Positions 1 through 9,507 of a stretch of 64,000 nucleotides of DNA are shown here, in pieces. The notes below the pieces were generated by a model that was given only the letters and a program-made list of their open reading frames with translations, was not told where the DNA came from and ran no database searches. Source of the stretch: Fen-1258 sp964449775 (GTDB taxonomy: Bacteria; Bacteroidota; Ignavibacteria; Ignavibacteriales; Melioribacteraceae); NCBI GenBank assembly GCA_964449775.1, contig CAYVBQ010000005.1, positions 1 through 64,000 of the forward strand, in the 5' to 3' direction. Numbering within the stretch: the first letter of the stretch is position 1; each line of letters opens with the position of its first letter. A program made the translations under genes and the position numbers.

Positions 1-74
1 TGAAGTTCTAATGCCAAGCTTAAATAAATATTTTTGCGTAAGGTGAGTTAATAAGTCTAATTGACGATCCATCC

Positions 75-686
75 TTGGAGTACACAAGTTTTGAGTACAC
101 CGAAGAATACTTGCTTAGAAAATATCCAGAACGTAAAGAGGAAGTGATACAGTTACTTAAAGAAAATAAAATAGAAAGCGATGGTCAGATTGCCTTCGAT
201 GAAAATATTCAGCATAAGTTTAAGGAAATTGTTATTGGTCCGGACTCACCTCAAAAGCTTTCGGAAATTTTGGATAAATTCCAAATTGCCGCAATCAGCG
301 ATACTCTAAAAGAAAAAATTTTGGATGGCATCAAACACAGCCGCCAGCAAAAGTTAAAAGAGATAGTTTCCGTATTGCTTCAACTTGCACGAATTTGGAC
401 AAAGCGGAATGAAATTGAAAATAGTATCGAAGATTTTTCTCTTTTAGATGAAGAAGACTTAATCCGACCAGAAGAATTAAGAGAACTTGGACAACTCGAT
501 CACGCAACCTCGGTTTCATATAAAACAATTTCAAAACTTTCCGAGATATATTTAGAACAATTAGCAGATTACTATTTCAGATTCGGTGGGGATGTATCTC
601 TGGTGCAGTTTATTGACTCTATGGAAGAATTCAAGCGGATTGTTTCATTAAAATATAGAGACCTTTTTAACGAGCACGGGCTGTAG
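75..686 (+). CDS. Protein of unknown function
   Basis: A 203-residue, charged, mostly helical-looking protein that I do not recognise. It has no signal peptide or membrane segment and is rich in Glu, Lys and Leu. The first start I can use is TTG at 75. The frame is open back to a stop at 39-41 with only a non-standard ATT at 60, so the true start is uncertain. It stands alone in front of a minus-strand small membrane protein. No function is proposed. Confidence 0.6.
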   Translation: MEYTSFEYTEEYLLRKYPERKEEVIQLLKENKIESDGQIAFDENIQHKFKEIVIGPDSPQKLSEILDKFQIAAISDTLKEKILDGIKHSRQQKLKEIVSVLLQLARIWTKRNEIENSIEDFSLLDEEDLIRPEELRELGQLDHATSVSYKTISKLSEIYLEQLADYYFRFGGDVSLVQFIDSMEEFKRIVSLKYRDLFNEHGL

Positions 687-809
687 AACAATTTGAAAAC
701 GGTTGATCTTTGTTTCATTAAGTACCCCATTGTGTTCATAAAAAAATAGAATTTATTTTGTATTACTTTATAAGCAAGCCACTCCATATAATAGTTCAGA
801 ATAAACAGT

Positions 810-1085
810 CTAATCAAAACTTTTACGCCAACTTCTCATTAAAAACCCGGTTATCAGTAACGCAAAACCAATAAGTGCTACTTTTATATATTGATCGGAA
901 TAATAATAATACCCACCAATTGCTACTGGAACATTTTGAATCTCCAGAGTTGTTAACCCTTCGCCACGAGCAATTTCAACTTTATAACTAATATGAAGAA
1001 GAGCATAGGCAAGTATTACACCTCCTTGAAGAAAGCAAACTATATCAACCAGAGCAAATACAATAACCGACATAATTTTTCTCAT
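810..1085 (-). CDS. Small two-helix membrane protein, unknown
   Basis: A 91-residue protein with a hydrophobic N-terminal segment (about residues 5-30) and a second near the C-terminus (about 68-83), joined by a polar loop containing a YYYYSDQY stretch. It ends in a basic RSWRKSFD tail. The ATG start lies directly upstream of the tRNA-Arg gene on the same strand. The layout suggests an inner-membrane protein with both ends in the cytoplasm. I do not recognise the family. Confidence 0.55.
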   Translation of the reverse strand: MRKIMSVIVFALVDIVCFLQGGVILAYALLHISYKVEIARGEGLTTLEIQNVPVAIGGYYYYSDQYIKVALIGFALLITGFLMRSWRKSFD

Positions 1086-1106
1086 TTATCCCTCAATATA
1101 AATTTG

Positions 1107-1180
1107 TACCCCCGAGAGGAATCGAACCTCCGGCCAACAGTTTAGGAAACTGCTGCTCTATCCTTCTGAGCTACGGGGGC
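1107..1180 (-). tRNA. tRNA-Arg (anticodon CCT)
   Basis: Read on the minus strand this folds as a cloverleaf. The acceptor is GCCCCCG pairing with CGGGGGU (G1-U72 wobble), the D-arm has TAGCTCAG, and the anticodon loop TTCCTAA gives anticodon CCT. The T-arm is GGTTCGATTCC and the discriminator is A. CCA is not encoded. It decodes AGG. It sits next to a restriction-modification pair, a common setting for acquired DNA, although I see no duplicated tRNA end. Confidence 0.93.
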
Positions 1181-1275
1181 AAAAAATCCTTCGATTCTGC
1201 TTAAAATTATTTTTGATTCCCCAATTAAGAACAAGCGAATGAATAAACATCAAATTCTTAGATGAAATATAACTA

Positions 1276-1959
1276 TTGCATCAAAGAATTGAAAGTTATA
1301 TGCTTAAGGAAACTCTAAAAATTATTATTAATACTAATCTTAAATTGGGTCTTCCAATGGAGAATATTAATAAAATTGCCGGTCCTTTTGTCGAAGCTTG
1401 GGCTTTTGAAACATTTAAAAATGTTGTTGACGATGCAAATAACAAATGGAGTTTGATTAATGTTGAGGCATTAGAAAGACTTAATAGAGCAGATTTGCTC
1501 TTACAATTTAAAAGAAAAACTGAAACTTCAGTTACGGCAGAAGTAGATGTTAAAGCAACAGCTGAAGATTTTGAATCATCTGGTAAGTCACCAAACATAA
1601 CATCTTTTGCACGAATTAGAAGCGCATATATCGAAGACCCTGATTATTTATTTGTAATACTATCTTTAAAACACAAAGTTTATTCAACTAAAAATGTTCA
1701 AACTGGTTTGATGGATGGTATTATGGAAGTGGTAAAATACAATGCATATGATATTAAATATTTATCAGATGCTGATATTAGTTATAACCCTTCCTTAGGA
1801 ACTGGTCAAATCCAGATTAAAGACATACATTATGTTTCTTCAGAAGAAAGAACTGCGTGGGAATTTTGTCAGTTATTAGATAAAAAATATCTAGCATCAA
1901 GTAAAAGAGATTTTAAATCTTGGTTAAAATTAGCAAAACAAAATGGTTGGATAAAGTGA
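1276..1959 (+). CDS. Putative type II restriction endonuclease (PD-(D/E)XK)
   Basis: This 227-residue protein overlaps the start of a DNA methyltransferase by 4 bp, the usual layout of a type II restriction-modification operon. An Asp at residue 73 followed by E-V-D-V-K at 89-93 fits the PD-(D/E)XK nuclease core (D73, D91, K93), the metal-binding site that cuts DNA. The predicted role is cleavage of unmodified foreign DNA in the cytoplasm. The recognition sequence cannot be read from the protein. The start is either TTG 1276 or ATG 1300; neither has a strong ribosome-binding site. The assignment rests on the partner gene and the motif, since overall similarity of such enzymes is low. Confidence 0.72.
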   Translation: MHQRIESYMLKETLKIIINTNLKLGLPMENINKIAGPFVEAWAFETFKNVVDDANNKWSLINVEALERLNRADLLLQFKRKTETSVTAEVDVKATAEDFESSGKSPNITSFARIRSAYIEDPDYLFVILSLKHKVYSTKNVQTGLMDGIMEVVKYNAYDIKYLSDADISYNPSLGTGQIQIKDIHYVSSEERTAWEFCQLLDKKYLASSKRDFKSWLKLAKQNGWIK

Positions 1960-2891
1960 GAAATGAACTAAAAATAATATGTGGTGATGCTATTCAAAAA
2001 ATGCAAGAAATAAATTCGAGATCAGTAGATTTAATTATTGCAGATCCACCATATAATTTAGGTAAGGACTACGGCAATGGTTCTGATACCAAGAGTTTTG
2101 AAGAATATATACAATTCACTAAAAAATGGACAAAAGAGGCTACCCGGATATTAAAAGAAAACGGCACTATATATGTTTTTAGGGGCTTCCGGTTCATTTC
2201 TTATTTATATCAAATATTAGAAAAAGAAAACTCATTAAATTTTGTGAATTGGATTTGCTGGCATTATACACAAGGTATTGGAAAGAAAAAAGGTTTTTCA
2301 CCAAGACACGATGATATTCTTATCTTCACAAAATCTTATAACTACACTTTTAATCTTGATTCAATTAGGGTTCCACAAAAATATTATCGCTCAAGAAATA
2401 ATATGCGCGGTGCAAATCCTGGAGATGTTTGGGAGTTTTCTCATATTCATTACTGTCAGGATAATAGGCAAGATCATCCAACTCAAAAACCTGAAGGACT
2501 GATAGAAAGAATGGTTTTGGCATCTTCAAATGAAGGTGATTTTGTTGTTGACCCTTTTTCTGGTAGTGGAACTACCTTAAGAGTTTGTCAGCAACTCGAT
2601 CGCAATTGCCTGGGTATAGAGTTAAATGAAGATTATGTAAAAATGACAAAAAAAAGATTATCAGAAAAGTTTACTGGTTTTGATAGCATTGATCCACGTA
2701 TGGAAAGAGTTCCAAATGACTTGAATGATTTTAAAATAAGAGAAGAATATTTAGCTAATCACATTGAATGGTTTCTAAAAAATCATAATGGGGTAAAAGA
2801 AGTATTTTTTGATGAAGTTGAAAAAAAATACGGAACTAGAATAAAATACTCTTCCAAATTATCAGACAATAAAACTTTATTTGATGAATAA
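1956..2891 (+). CDS. DNA methyltransferase, beta class (type II R-M partner)
   Basis: An S-adenosylmethionine-dependent DNA methyltransferase. Motif IV DPPYNLG lies near the N-terminus (about residue 30 from the GTG start) and motif I FSGSGTT is C-terminal (about residue 201). That order defines the beta class, which makes N6-adenine or N4-cytosine marks; DPPY favours adenine but does not prove it. DHPTQKPEGL precedes motif I, as in the family. I place the start at GTG 1956, overlapping the endonuclease stop as GTGA, which implies translational coupling. The frame is open further upstream to TTG 1920. The role is to protect host sites from the neighbouring nuclease. Confidence 0.9.
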   Translation: MRNELKIICGDAIQKMQEINSRSVDLIIADPPYNLGKDYGNGSDTKSFEEYIQFTKKWTKEATRILKENGTIYVFRGFRFISYLYQILEKENSLNFVNWICWHYTQGIGKKKGFSPRHDDILIFTKSYNYTFNLDSIRVPQKYYRSRNNMRGANPGDVWEFSHIHYCQDNRQDHPTQKPEGLIERMVLASSNEGDFVVDPFSGSGTTLRVCQQLDRNCLGIELNEDYVKMTKKRLSEKFTGFDSIDPRMERVPNDLNDFKIREEYLANHIEWFLKNHNGVKEVFFDEVEKKYGTRIKYSSKLSDNKTLFDE

Positions 2892-3228
2892 AAAATGTCT
2901 TTGAATATTTATTCTCTTCCGGGTTCAATACCCCGCAGCTTGCTGCGGAAAAAGAGTCCAGAGCTTGCTCTGGGGTTGAATACCGTTTATTGTATTTAAA
3001 GCGGCATAGCAATTCTGGGGCGCCGCTTCTCGGCAACACCGTTAACCCCAATCGAAAATGAATTAACGAGTTAATTCTCGAATTTGATTCCTTCGAGTTT
3101 TACAGATGGATTATTTGCTAATTCCTTATTCTTCGGAGCTTATATAGGAATTCAGCTAATTGGAATTTGCTTCTCTTTTTAATAATTTTCGCAACGAATT
3201 TTTGAATCAAATATGAGGAGAAAAGAAA
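2892..3228. other. Intergenic region with tandem hairpins before eno
   Basis: No gene is evident here. Two perfect short palindromes with the same AGCTTGCT centre occur in tandem, at 2933-2948 and 2958-2973. They are bracketed by GGTTCAATACCCC and its near-inverse GGGGTTGAATACC. This looks like a REP-type repeat and could also terminate the restriction-modification operon. The rest is AT-rich leader for enolase, ending in a GAGGAG ribosome-binding site just before 3229. Confidence 0.6.
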
Positions 3229-4524
3229 ATGACAACGATTATTGATGTTTGGGGCAGAGAGATTTTAGATTCGCGGGGTAATCCAACAGTTGAGGTAGAA
3301 GTAACATTAGAATGCGGAGTAGTTGGAAGAGCTGCTGTTCCAAGCGGTGCATCAACAGGTGAAAATGAAGCTGTAGAGTTGCGTGACGGCGACAAATTGC
3401 GTTACAATGGCTTAGGAGTTTCTAAGGCAGTTGAGAATGTTAACAATAAAATTGCCGATGAATTAATTGATTTTGATGCAACCGATCAGGTTGGGATCGA
3501 TAATTTTCTTTGCGAATTAGATGGGACCTCAACAAAATCTGAACTTGGCGCTAATGCAATTCTTGGAGTTTCACTTGCTTGCGCTAAAGCATCTGCTGAA
3601 GCACTCGGTCTTCCTTTGTATCGTTATGTTGGTGGTGTAAACGCAAGAACATTACCGGTTCCTATGATGAATATCTTAAACGGCGGAAAACATGCAGATA
3701 ACAACGTTGACTTCCAAGAATTTATGGTTATGCCGGTTGGAGCTCCATCGTTTAAGGAAGCATTGAGATACGGTGCAGAAACATTCCATTCACTTAAATC
3801 AGTCTTAAAGAAAAAGGGTTACAATACCGCTGTTGGCGATGAAGGCGGCTTCGCTCCAAATTTGAAATCGAATGAAGAAGCAATTACTGTAATTCTTGAA
3901 GCTATTGAAAAAGTTGGTTTGAAAGCAGGAAAAGATATCTTCATCGCGCTCGATCCTGCGGCAAGTGAAATGTGGGACAATGAAAAAAAATCTTACTTCT
4001 TCTTTAAGTCGGATAAATCTTATATGACTCCCGAGAAGATGGTGGATTATTGGGCAAACTGGGTAAAACAATATCCAATTATTTCTCTCGAAGATGGTAT
4101 GGCGGAATTTGATTGGGATGGGTGGAAATTACTCACCGATAAAGTCGGAAGCAAAATTCAATTAGTAGGCGATGATCTCTTTGTTACCAATACAGATTAT
4201 TTGTCAAAAGGAATTGAGAAAGGTGTTGCAAATTCAATCTTGATAAAAGTAAATCAAATTGGAACTCTAACAGAAACACTCGATGCAATTGAAATGGCAA
4301 AACGAGCAAGTTATACAGCCGTTATGTCTCATCGTTCAGGTGAAACTGAAGATACAACTATTGCCGACCTTGCTGTTGCAACAAATTGCGGACAAATTAA
4401 AACCGGTTCTGCCAGCAGAACAGATCGAATTGCAAAATACAATCAGTTGATCAGAATCGAAGAAGAATTAGATACAACCGCAATTTTCCCGGGAATTGGA
4501 GCAATTAATTATACCGGTCAATAA
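3229..4524 (+). CDS. eno: Enolase
   Basis: Phosphopyruvate hydratase, interconverting 2-phosphoglycerate and phosphoenolpyruvate in glycolysis. At 431 residues it has full family length. Visible signatures are SRGNPTVEVEV at the N-terminus, SGASTG (the mobile lid loop), DEGGFAPN, SLEDGMAE, GDDLFVTN, the LIKVNQIGT signature with its catalytic lysine, and SHRSGETED. Metal-binding Asp/Glu residues are present in the expected blocks. A strong GAGGAG ribosome-binding site precedes the ATG. It appears monocistronic: repeat-rich intergenic sequence lies on both sides. There are no anomalies. Confidence 0.98.
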   Translation: MTTIIDVWGREILDSRGNPTVEVEVTLECGVVGRAAVPSGASTGENEAVELRDGDKLRYNGLGVSKAVENVNNKIADELIDFDATDQVGIDNFLCELDGTSTKSELGANAILGVSLACAKASAEALGLPLYRYVGGVNARTLPVPMMNILNGGKHADNNVDFQEFMVMPVGAPSFKEALRYGAETFHSLKSVLKKKGYNTAVGDEGGFAPNLKSNEEAITVILEAIEKVGLKAGKDIFIALDPAASEMWDNEKKSYFFFKSDKSYMTPEKMVDYWANWVKQYPIISLEDGMAEFDWDGWKLLTDKVGSKIQLVGDDLFVTNTDYLSKGIEKGVANSILIKVNQIGTLTETLDAIEMAKRASYTAVMSHRSGETEDTTIADLAVATNCGQIKTGSASRTDRIAKYNQLIRIEEELDTTAIFPGIGAINYTGQ

Positions 4525-4938
4525 ATTAGAACATATTAAATCAGGAAGAGGCTCATTCAAAAGATTGTTTGTCATCACGAGTCCCGATCTTGCCTGGCGG
4601 CAGACAGGTTCATCGGGACGAAGTGATCTCATTTTTTTGATAAAACAAAAGATTGCCTGCTTGGCGGCAGAGCGCGTTGCACAACTCTTTCTTCGTGCAG
4701 CTTCGATCCTTCTTCGTGTAACAAAAAATCCTTTCACGAAGTACCACGAAGGTTTTTTCACGAAGGGACACGAAGTAAATCGTAATTCTTTAGTTCTGCA
4801 ACTTATACGGCAGACAGGCTTTGTCGTAAACCTGCTTCGATAGGCAGGCTCCTCGCAATGACTGTCTATCTGATTTTTGAAGACAGCCTCTTTGTGTCTT
4901 ACTGATTATTTTCAATTCATTTTCTTTTTGAGGTTTTT
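4525..4938. repeat. Mosaic intergenic repeat between eno and glnA
   Basis: Non-coding sequence made of repeat pieces. The segments at 4557-4588, 4611-4656 and 4850-4892 recur nearly identically at 14449-14480, 14871-14917 and 14928-14970. In this copy CCCGAT and ATCGGG are separated by only a short palindrome containing GCCTGGCGGCAGACAGG. CACGAAG-type short repeats fill 4690-4775. An apparent reading frame across 4496-4843 reads repeat sequence and is not a gene. Confidence 0.75.
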
Positions 4939-6321
4939 ATGCCAAAGCATACAATCAAAATAATTAACGAATTAATCAAAAAAAACAAAATTGAATTTAT
5001 TGATTTAAAATCGATCGACCTTTCGGGCAGACTTCACCACATCTCACTTCCGGTATCCGATAACATAATGACAAAACTCACTACCGAGGGAGTTGGGTTC
5101 GACGGTTCAAGTTTTGGTTTCCGCAAAGTTGAAAACAGTGATATGATAATGATTCCCGATTTAGATACAGCAGTAATAGATTTATTCCGCGATGCACCAA
5201 CCTTAAGTTTTTATTCAAATATTGTTTTAACCGACGAGAAACATACCCGCTTTACTCAAGATGGAAGATATCTTGCTGCTAAAGCTGAAGCACTTCTTAA
5301 AAAACTGACCGGTGCCGATAAATCTTGGTGGGGACCTGAGTTTGAATTTTACATCTTCTCAAAAGTTGAGTACGATACACGCACTGCCACTTCATACTAT
5401 AAAGTTGAACATGCAGAAGAATTTTACAAACGGGCTTATCATGCTGCAAATCCATTTGATATCTATGACGATTTTCGTGACGAAGCATGTAAACTTTTAC
5501 AAAAGTTCGGAATAAAAATTAAATATCATCATCATGAGGTTGGTGAACGCGGTCAGCAGGAAATAGAAACCTATTTTAGCGATCTCTTAACAACCGCAGA
5601 TAATATTATCACGGCTAAATATGTTCTTTTTAATCTTGCACGACAGAAAGATTTATCACTTACATTTATGCCCAAGCCGATGTACCAGCAAGCCGGCAAC
5701 GGATTGCATCTGCATCTCTATCTTACAAAGAAAGGGAAGAATGCATTCTATAAAAAAGGCGAATATGGAAACATTAATGAACTTGGCAGATTTTTTATCG
5801 GCGGATTGTTAAAACATGGGTCTGCTCTTTCAGCTTTTACAAATCCTAGCACAAATTCTTATAAACGATTGGTTCCGGGTTTTGAAGCCCCTGTTGCACT
5901 CACTTATGGAAAAGGCAACAGAGCATCTGCAATTCGAATTCCAAGCTATGTATGTAATCCTGATGAAACACGTTTTGAATATCGGCCGCCTGATGCTACA
6001 ATTAACCCGCACTTATGTTTGACTGCAATGCTGCTTGCAGGCATCGATGGCGTTGTGAATAAAATTGATCCGGTCAAAGAGGGGTTTGGCCCTTACGATA
6101 AAAATTTTTTAGACGAAGAGCACAAAGATAAAATACATTTTCTGCCAAGAAATTTAGAAGAAGCGCTCGATGCACTTCAGGCAGATAATGATTTCTTGAA
6201 ACGCGGAGATATTTTTGACGACGCGTTACTTCAACAGTGGGTAAAACTGAAAGAGGATGAAATTCATGCAATTGGCACTATGCCTCATCCGTTCGAGTAT
6301 AAAATGTATTACACGCTCTAG
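4939..6321 (+). CDS. glnA: Glutamine synthetase, type I
   Basis: Makes glutamine from glutamate, ammonia and ATP, the main route of ammonium assimilation; a cytoplasmic dodecamer in characterised members. The 460 residues include the GFDGSSFGF N-terminal signature, the WWGPEFEFYIF metal-binding strand, NGLHLHLYL and the RPPDATINPHLC substrate block. The C-terminal region lacks the Tyr-containing NLYDLPPEE-like adenylylation segment of enterobacterial GSI-beta. It therefore looks like the GSI-alpha type, controlled by feedback rather than adenylylation (inference). The start is ATG after a TTTTTGAGG ribosome-binding site. Confidence 0.96.
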   Translation: MPKHTIKIINELIKKNKIEFIDLKSIDLSGRLHHISLPVSDNIMTKLTTEGVGFDGSSFGFRKVENSDMIMIPDLDTAVIDLFRDAPTLSFYSNIVLTDEKHTRFTQDGRYLAAKAEALLKKLTGADKSWWGPEFEFYIFSKVEYDTRTATSYYKVEHAEEFYKRAYHAANPFDIYDDFRDEACKLLQKFGIKIKYHHHEVGERGQQEIETYFSDLLTTADNIITAKYVLFNLARQKDLSLTFMPKPMYQQAGNGLHLHLYLTKKGKNAFYKKGEYGNINELGRFFIGGLLKHGSALSAFTNPSTNSYKRLVPGFEAPVALTYGKGNRASAIRIPSYVCNPDETRFEYRPPDATINPHLCLTAMLLAGIDGVVNKIDPVKEGFGPYDKNFLDEEHKDKIHFLPRNLEEALDALQADNDFLKRGDIFDDALLQQWVKLKEDEIHAIGTMPHPFEYKMYYTL

Positions 6322-6372
6322 TCAATTGGCTAAAGCAATCCCGATGATGTTGGAATTAGTGAAGTTCAAAAA

Positions 6373-7377
6373 GTGAAAATACTCGTTATCAATACAAAAT
6401 TTATAGGAGATTTAATTCTCTCAACGCCGGGTCTTGCGGCTTTGAGGAAAAAAAATCCAAATGCGGAAATTGTCCTGATGACTAGGAAGGGATACGAAGC
6501 AACATTAAAAAACAATCCAAACATTAACCGGATTATTCCATTCGATTTTAAAATCAAAAAAAAGAATTTAATAAAACGAGTTGTAGATGAGATCAATTTT
6601 GTACAATCAATCCGTTCGGAAAGATTTGATGCTGTAATTTCTCTTCACCCCGGGGATAGAATAGCATTCCTAACTTGGTTTAGCGGGGCTAAAGTTAGAA
6701 TTGCACCCCGCAAACAACCATTCAATTTTCTGTTTAATGTTTTGGTTGATGTTGAAGAAGACTCAATCAGCTACTTGGAATACTATAACAAACTGATTTC
6801 CGCTTTCACAAATGAACCGGTTGGTGGTAAAACAGATTTTTTTATTTCTACAGAAGAAAAAAATTGGGCTGATGAATTTCTAAGTAACAACAATGTCACT
6901 TCGGACGATTTATTAATAGGAATGCATCCGGGTGCAAGCGAGCAGACCAAAATTTGGCCTTCGCAATATTTTGCAGAATTAATCAAACGGTTTCCGCCTG
7001 TGGAAAAGATCAAAATTCTCCTTATAGCCGGACCCAAGGAAGAAGAGATTGTTAAAAAGATTCATGAAGAGATTGATACTAAGAGTCTGTTCATCTACCA
7101 ATCTGAAAATATCAACCATACAGCGGCGTTGATTAAAAAATGCAAACTCTTCATTTCAAATGATACAGGAACGCGGCACTTATCGGTTGCTCTTAAAACT
7201 CCGGTAATTGCATTAATGCCGGATGACAATCAACAATGTTGGAATTTTTATGATGATTCGGATAATCATTTCGTTTTAAAAGGAAAGCGAGAATTCCCGG
7301 AAGGGAAAATTCCTTTTCTTGGTTCTATTTCAGTAGAGACTGTTTTTAACAAGGTGCGAGAGATTCTAAAACGATGA
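6373..7377 (+). CDS. Glycosyltransferase family 9 (heptosyltransferase-like)
   Basis: A 334-residue GT9 protein of the ADP-heptose:LPS heptosyltransferase type. The N-terminus NTKFIGDLILSTPGLAALR is the family's acceptor-side signature. The C-terminal half has GMHPGASEQTKIWP and FISNDTGTRHLSVALKTPVIAL, which form the nucleotide-sugar site. It probably adds a sugar to the lipopolysaccharide core on the inner face of the cytoplasmic membrane. The start is GTG 6373. Its stop overlaps the next GT9 gene by 4 bp (ATGA), so the two form one unit. The actual sugar is not predictable. Confidence 0.9.
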   Translation: MKILVINTKFIGDLILSTPGLAALRKKNPNAEIVLMTRKGYEATLKNNPNINRIIPFDFKIKKKNLIKRVVDEINFVQSIRSERFDAVISLHPGDRIAFLTWFSGAKVRIAPRKQPFNFLFNVLVDVEEDSISYLEYYNKLISAFTNEPVGGKTDFFISTEEKNWADEFLSNNNVTSDDLLIGMHPGASEQTKIWPSQYFAELIKRFPPVEKIKILLIAGPKEEEIVKKIHEEIDTKSLFIYQSENINHTAALIKKCKLFISNDTGTRHLSVALKTPVIALMPDDNQQCWNFYDDSDNHFVLKGKREFPEGKIPFLGSISVETVFNKVREILKR

Positions 7378-8408
7378 CAAATCATGCCGTTAAAAATATT
7401 TTGATTGTTAAGTGGGGTGCACTTGGCGATTTGATAATGGCAACATCAACCATCAAAGCAGTAAGAGAAAATTTCCCCGATGCTAAGATCACTATGTTTT
7501 CCAATAATTTGATGAATGAAATTTTACCGCAAGGATTTATCGTTGATGAATATGTCTTTCTGAAAAAGAGCGGGCGTTATGTTGATGAGTCATTTTTCAA
7601 ACAACTCGTTAAAATTTGGAAATTGAGAAAGAGAAAATTTGATCTCGCTATTGATCTTAAGTGGAAATCCGAACGGGCTTCAGTTTTAACGTATTTGAGC
7701 GGGGCAAAAATTAGAGTAGGATATTGGGAAAAATTTTCTAATAAATGTTATTCACATTCAATCAAACATCCTATCGGGGGTTATCATGAGGTTCAGAGAA
7801 ATCTTGATGTTATAAGACAGATCGGACTAAAAGTAAAGGAAGAAAATCCTTTATTATATATTTCTGAAGCAGATAAAAAAAATGCCGAGGATTTTTTTGC
7901 ATTAAATTCCTTAAATGGAAACAAAACAATTTGTATCCATCCGGGCGCTAGTAAAACCAATAGAGCATGGCTACCGGAAAGATATATCGAGCTGTCGAAA
8001 AAGCTAATTGCTGAATTTAATGTGAAGATTCTGATTACATGGGGATCAAATGAATTAACTCTTGCACAAAACATTGTTGATTCAATTGGTAATAATGCAA
8101 TTCTTTCACCTCAGACAAAATCGATTGCTCAGCTCGGAGCAATAATAAAGCATTGCGGGTTATTCATCTCTGTGTGTACAGGTCCAATGAACGTAGCTAA
8201 TGCTGTTAATACTCCAATTGTTGCCCTATTAGGTTCAACGGATCCACTCGATTGGTCACCGTTTGGAGAAATTCACCGAACAATCAAATCGCCTTATCTT
8301 CTTCCGGAATATACTGATGAAGATGAACGACTGGCACTTGATGCTATTTCAGGTGAGAATGTGTTCAATGTTGTGGAAACAAGATGGAGGGAACTTCAAA
8401 GGGAATGA
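7374..8408 (+). CDS. Glycosyltransferase family 9 (second copy)
   Basis: A 344-residue paralogue of the preceding gene, translationally coupled to it (ATGA overlap). It shows KWGALGDLIMATSTIKAVRE at the N-terminus, ICIHPGASKTNRAWLPERYIEL in the C-terminal domain and SVCTGPMNVANAVNTPIVALLG at the donor site. Two consecutive GT9 enzymes are usual where sugars are added in sequence to an LPS core or similar glycan. The cellular place is the cytoplasmic face of the inner membrane. No other LPS genes are adjacent. Confidence 0.9.
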   Translation: MTNHAVKNILIVKWGALGDLIMATSTIKAVRENFPDAKITMFSNNLMNEILPQGFIVDEYVFLKKSGRYVDESFFKQLVKIWKLRKRKFDLAIDLKWKSERASVLTYLSGAKIRVGYWEKFSNKCYSHSIKHPIGGYHEVQRNLDVIRQIGLKVKEENPLLYISEADKKNAEDFFALNSLNGNKTICIHPGASKTNRAWLPERYIELSKKLIAEFNVKILITWGSNELTLAQNIVDSIGNNAILSPQTKSIAQLGAIIKHCGLFISVCTGPMNVANAVNTPIVALLGSTDPLDWSPFGEIHRTIKSPYLLPEYTDEDERLALDAISGENVFNVVETRWRELQRE

Positions 8409-8594
8409 ATCATGCAATGTAGCACTGTCTGTTGAGGACTCGGTGCTTAAAATTTTTATAAATGAGGCGTATCTAAAAAGGTCAATTTCGATCTTTTGAA
8501 TTGTGAATTTTAACTATAATCAAAACTATTTCTTAACATAGGTACCTTTTTAGAGGAGACTCATAAATATTAATCAACAACAAAATTTTTGAAT

Positions 8595-9485
8595 ATGCCT
8601 TTAATTGGAGAAATAGCCGCGCTCGCTACTGCAATACTATGGTCGGGTACTTCCATCGTTTTTACAGAAGCTTCAATAAGAGTGGGACCGATCTATGTTA
8701 ATGTAACACGTATGTTCATGGCATTGACATATCTGACAATCACACTTCTCATAATGAATGTCAAAATAGATCTTTCGTTCAGTCAAGTTTCTAATCTGGC
8801 AGTCAGTGGTTTTGCAGGATTGGTAATTGGAGATACATTTTTATTTAAAGCGTTCAGAAGTATTGGTGCAAGATTAAGTATGTTGGTAATGGCACTGGTT
8901 CCCCCAATGTCTGCTTTGATGGCTTTCATTTTTCTGGGTGAACGTCTTTCTCTTCCTGGAATTGTTGGAATAATAATCACGGTATCCGGAATTGCACTCG
9001 TGATCTTAAAAAGGGAAGAGAAGCCGACTTCAAAATATAAAATTGATTCTACCGGAATTATCTATGCTTTAATCGGGGCTGCGGGTCAAGCAGTGGGATT
9101 GATCTTTGCCAAGAACGCTTTCAATGAAGGTGAGATGAGCGGCTTTCTGGCAAGCTTTGTCAGAATTGCTTTTGCAATATTGATTATTTATCCACTTGCT
9201 CTTCTTACAAACCGCTACAAAAATCCTATCCAAATCTATATGAATGACAAACGAGCTTTAATGTTTACAGCAATTGGCTCTGTAATTGGTCCCTATCTTG
9301 GTATCACTTTCAGTATGGTTGCAATTTCACATGCAAAAGTTGGAATCGCCTCAACAATTATGGCAACCGTTCCTATTATTATGCTTCCGATGATCCGTTA
9401 TTATTATAAAGAAAAACTTTCGTGGGTTTCTATAATTGGGGCGTGTATTGCAGTTTCCGGAATTTCCATTTTGTTCTTATTCTAA
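8595..9485 (+). CDS. EamA/DMT family transporter
   Basis: A ten-helix inner-membrane protein of the drug/metabolite transporter superfamily, with two EamA halves (about residues 5-135 and 150-295). The first half contains GLVIGDTFLFKAF and LVPPMSALMAFIFLGERLS; the second ends ATVPIIMLPMIRYYYKEKLSW, the matching helix-and-lysine pattern. Substrates of this family range from amino acids to nucleosides and cannot be told from sequence. I use ATG 8595; a TTG lies two codons earlier. It converges with the kinase gene at 9508. Confidence 0.9.
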   Translation: MPLIGEIAALATAILWSGTSIVFTEASIRVGPIYVNVTRMFMALTYLTITLLIMNVKIDLSFSQVSNLAVSGFAGLVIGDTFLFKAFRSIGARLSMLVMALVPPMSALMAFIFLGERLSLPGIVGIIITVSGIALVILKREEKPTSKYKIDSTGIIYALIGAAGQAVGLIFAKNAFNEGEMSGFLASFVRIAFAILIIYPLALLTNRYKNPIQIYMNDKRALMFTAIGSVIGPYLGITFSMVAISHAKVGIASTIMATVPIIMLPMIRYYYKEKLSWVSIIGACIAVSGISILFLF

Positions 9486-9507
9486 TTCACAGCTCTTCTA
9501 AGAGATC

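Noticed and set aside
1920..1955. Longer methyltransferase starting at TTG 1920
   Set aside because: It would overlap the nuclease by 40 bp; GTG 1956 overlaps its stop as GTGA, the usual coupling, and the family starts there.
4496..4843. A 115-codon plus-strand open frame between eno and glnA
   Set aside because: It reads through the mosaic repeat also found at 14449-14970, overlaps the eno stop, and has no ribosome-binding site or domain.
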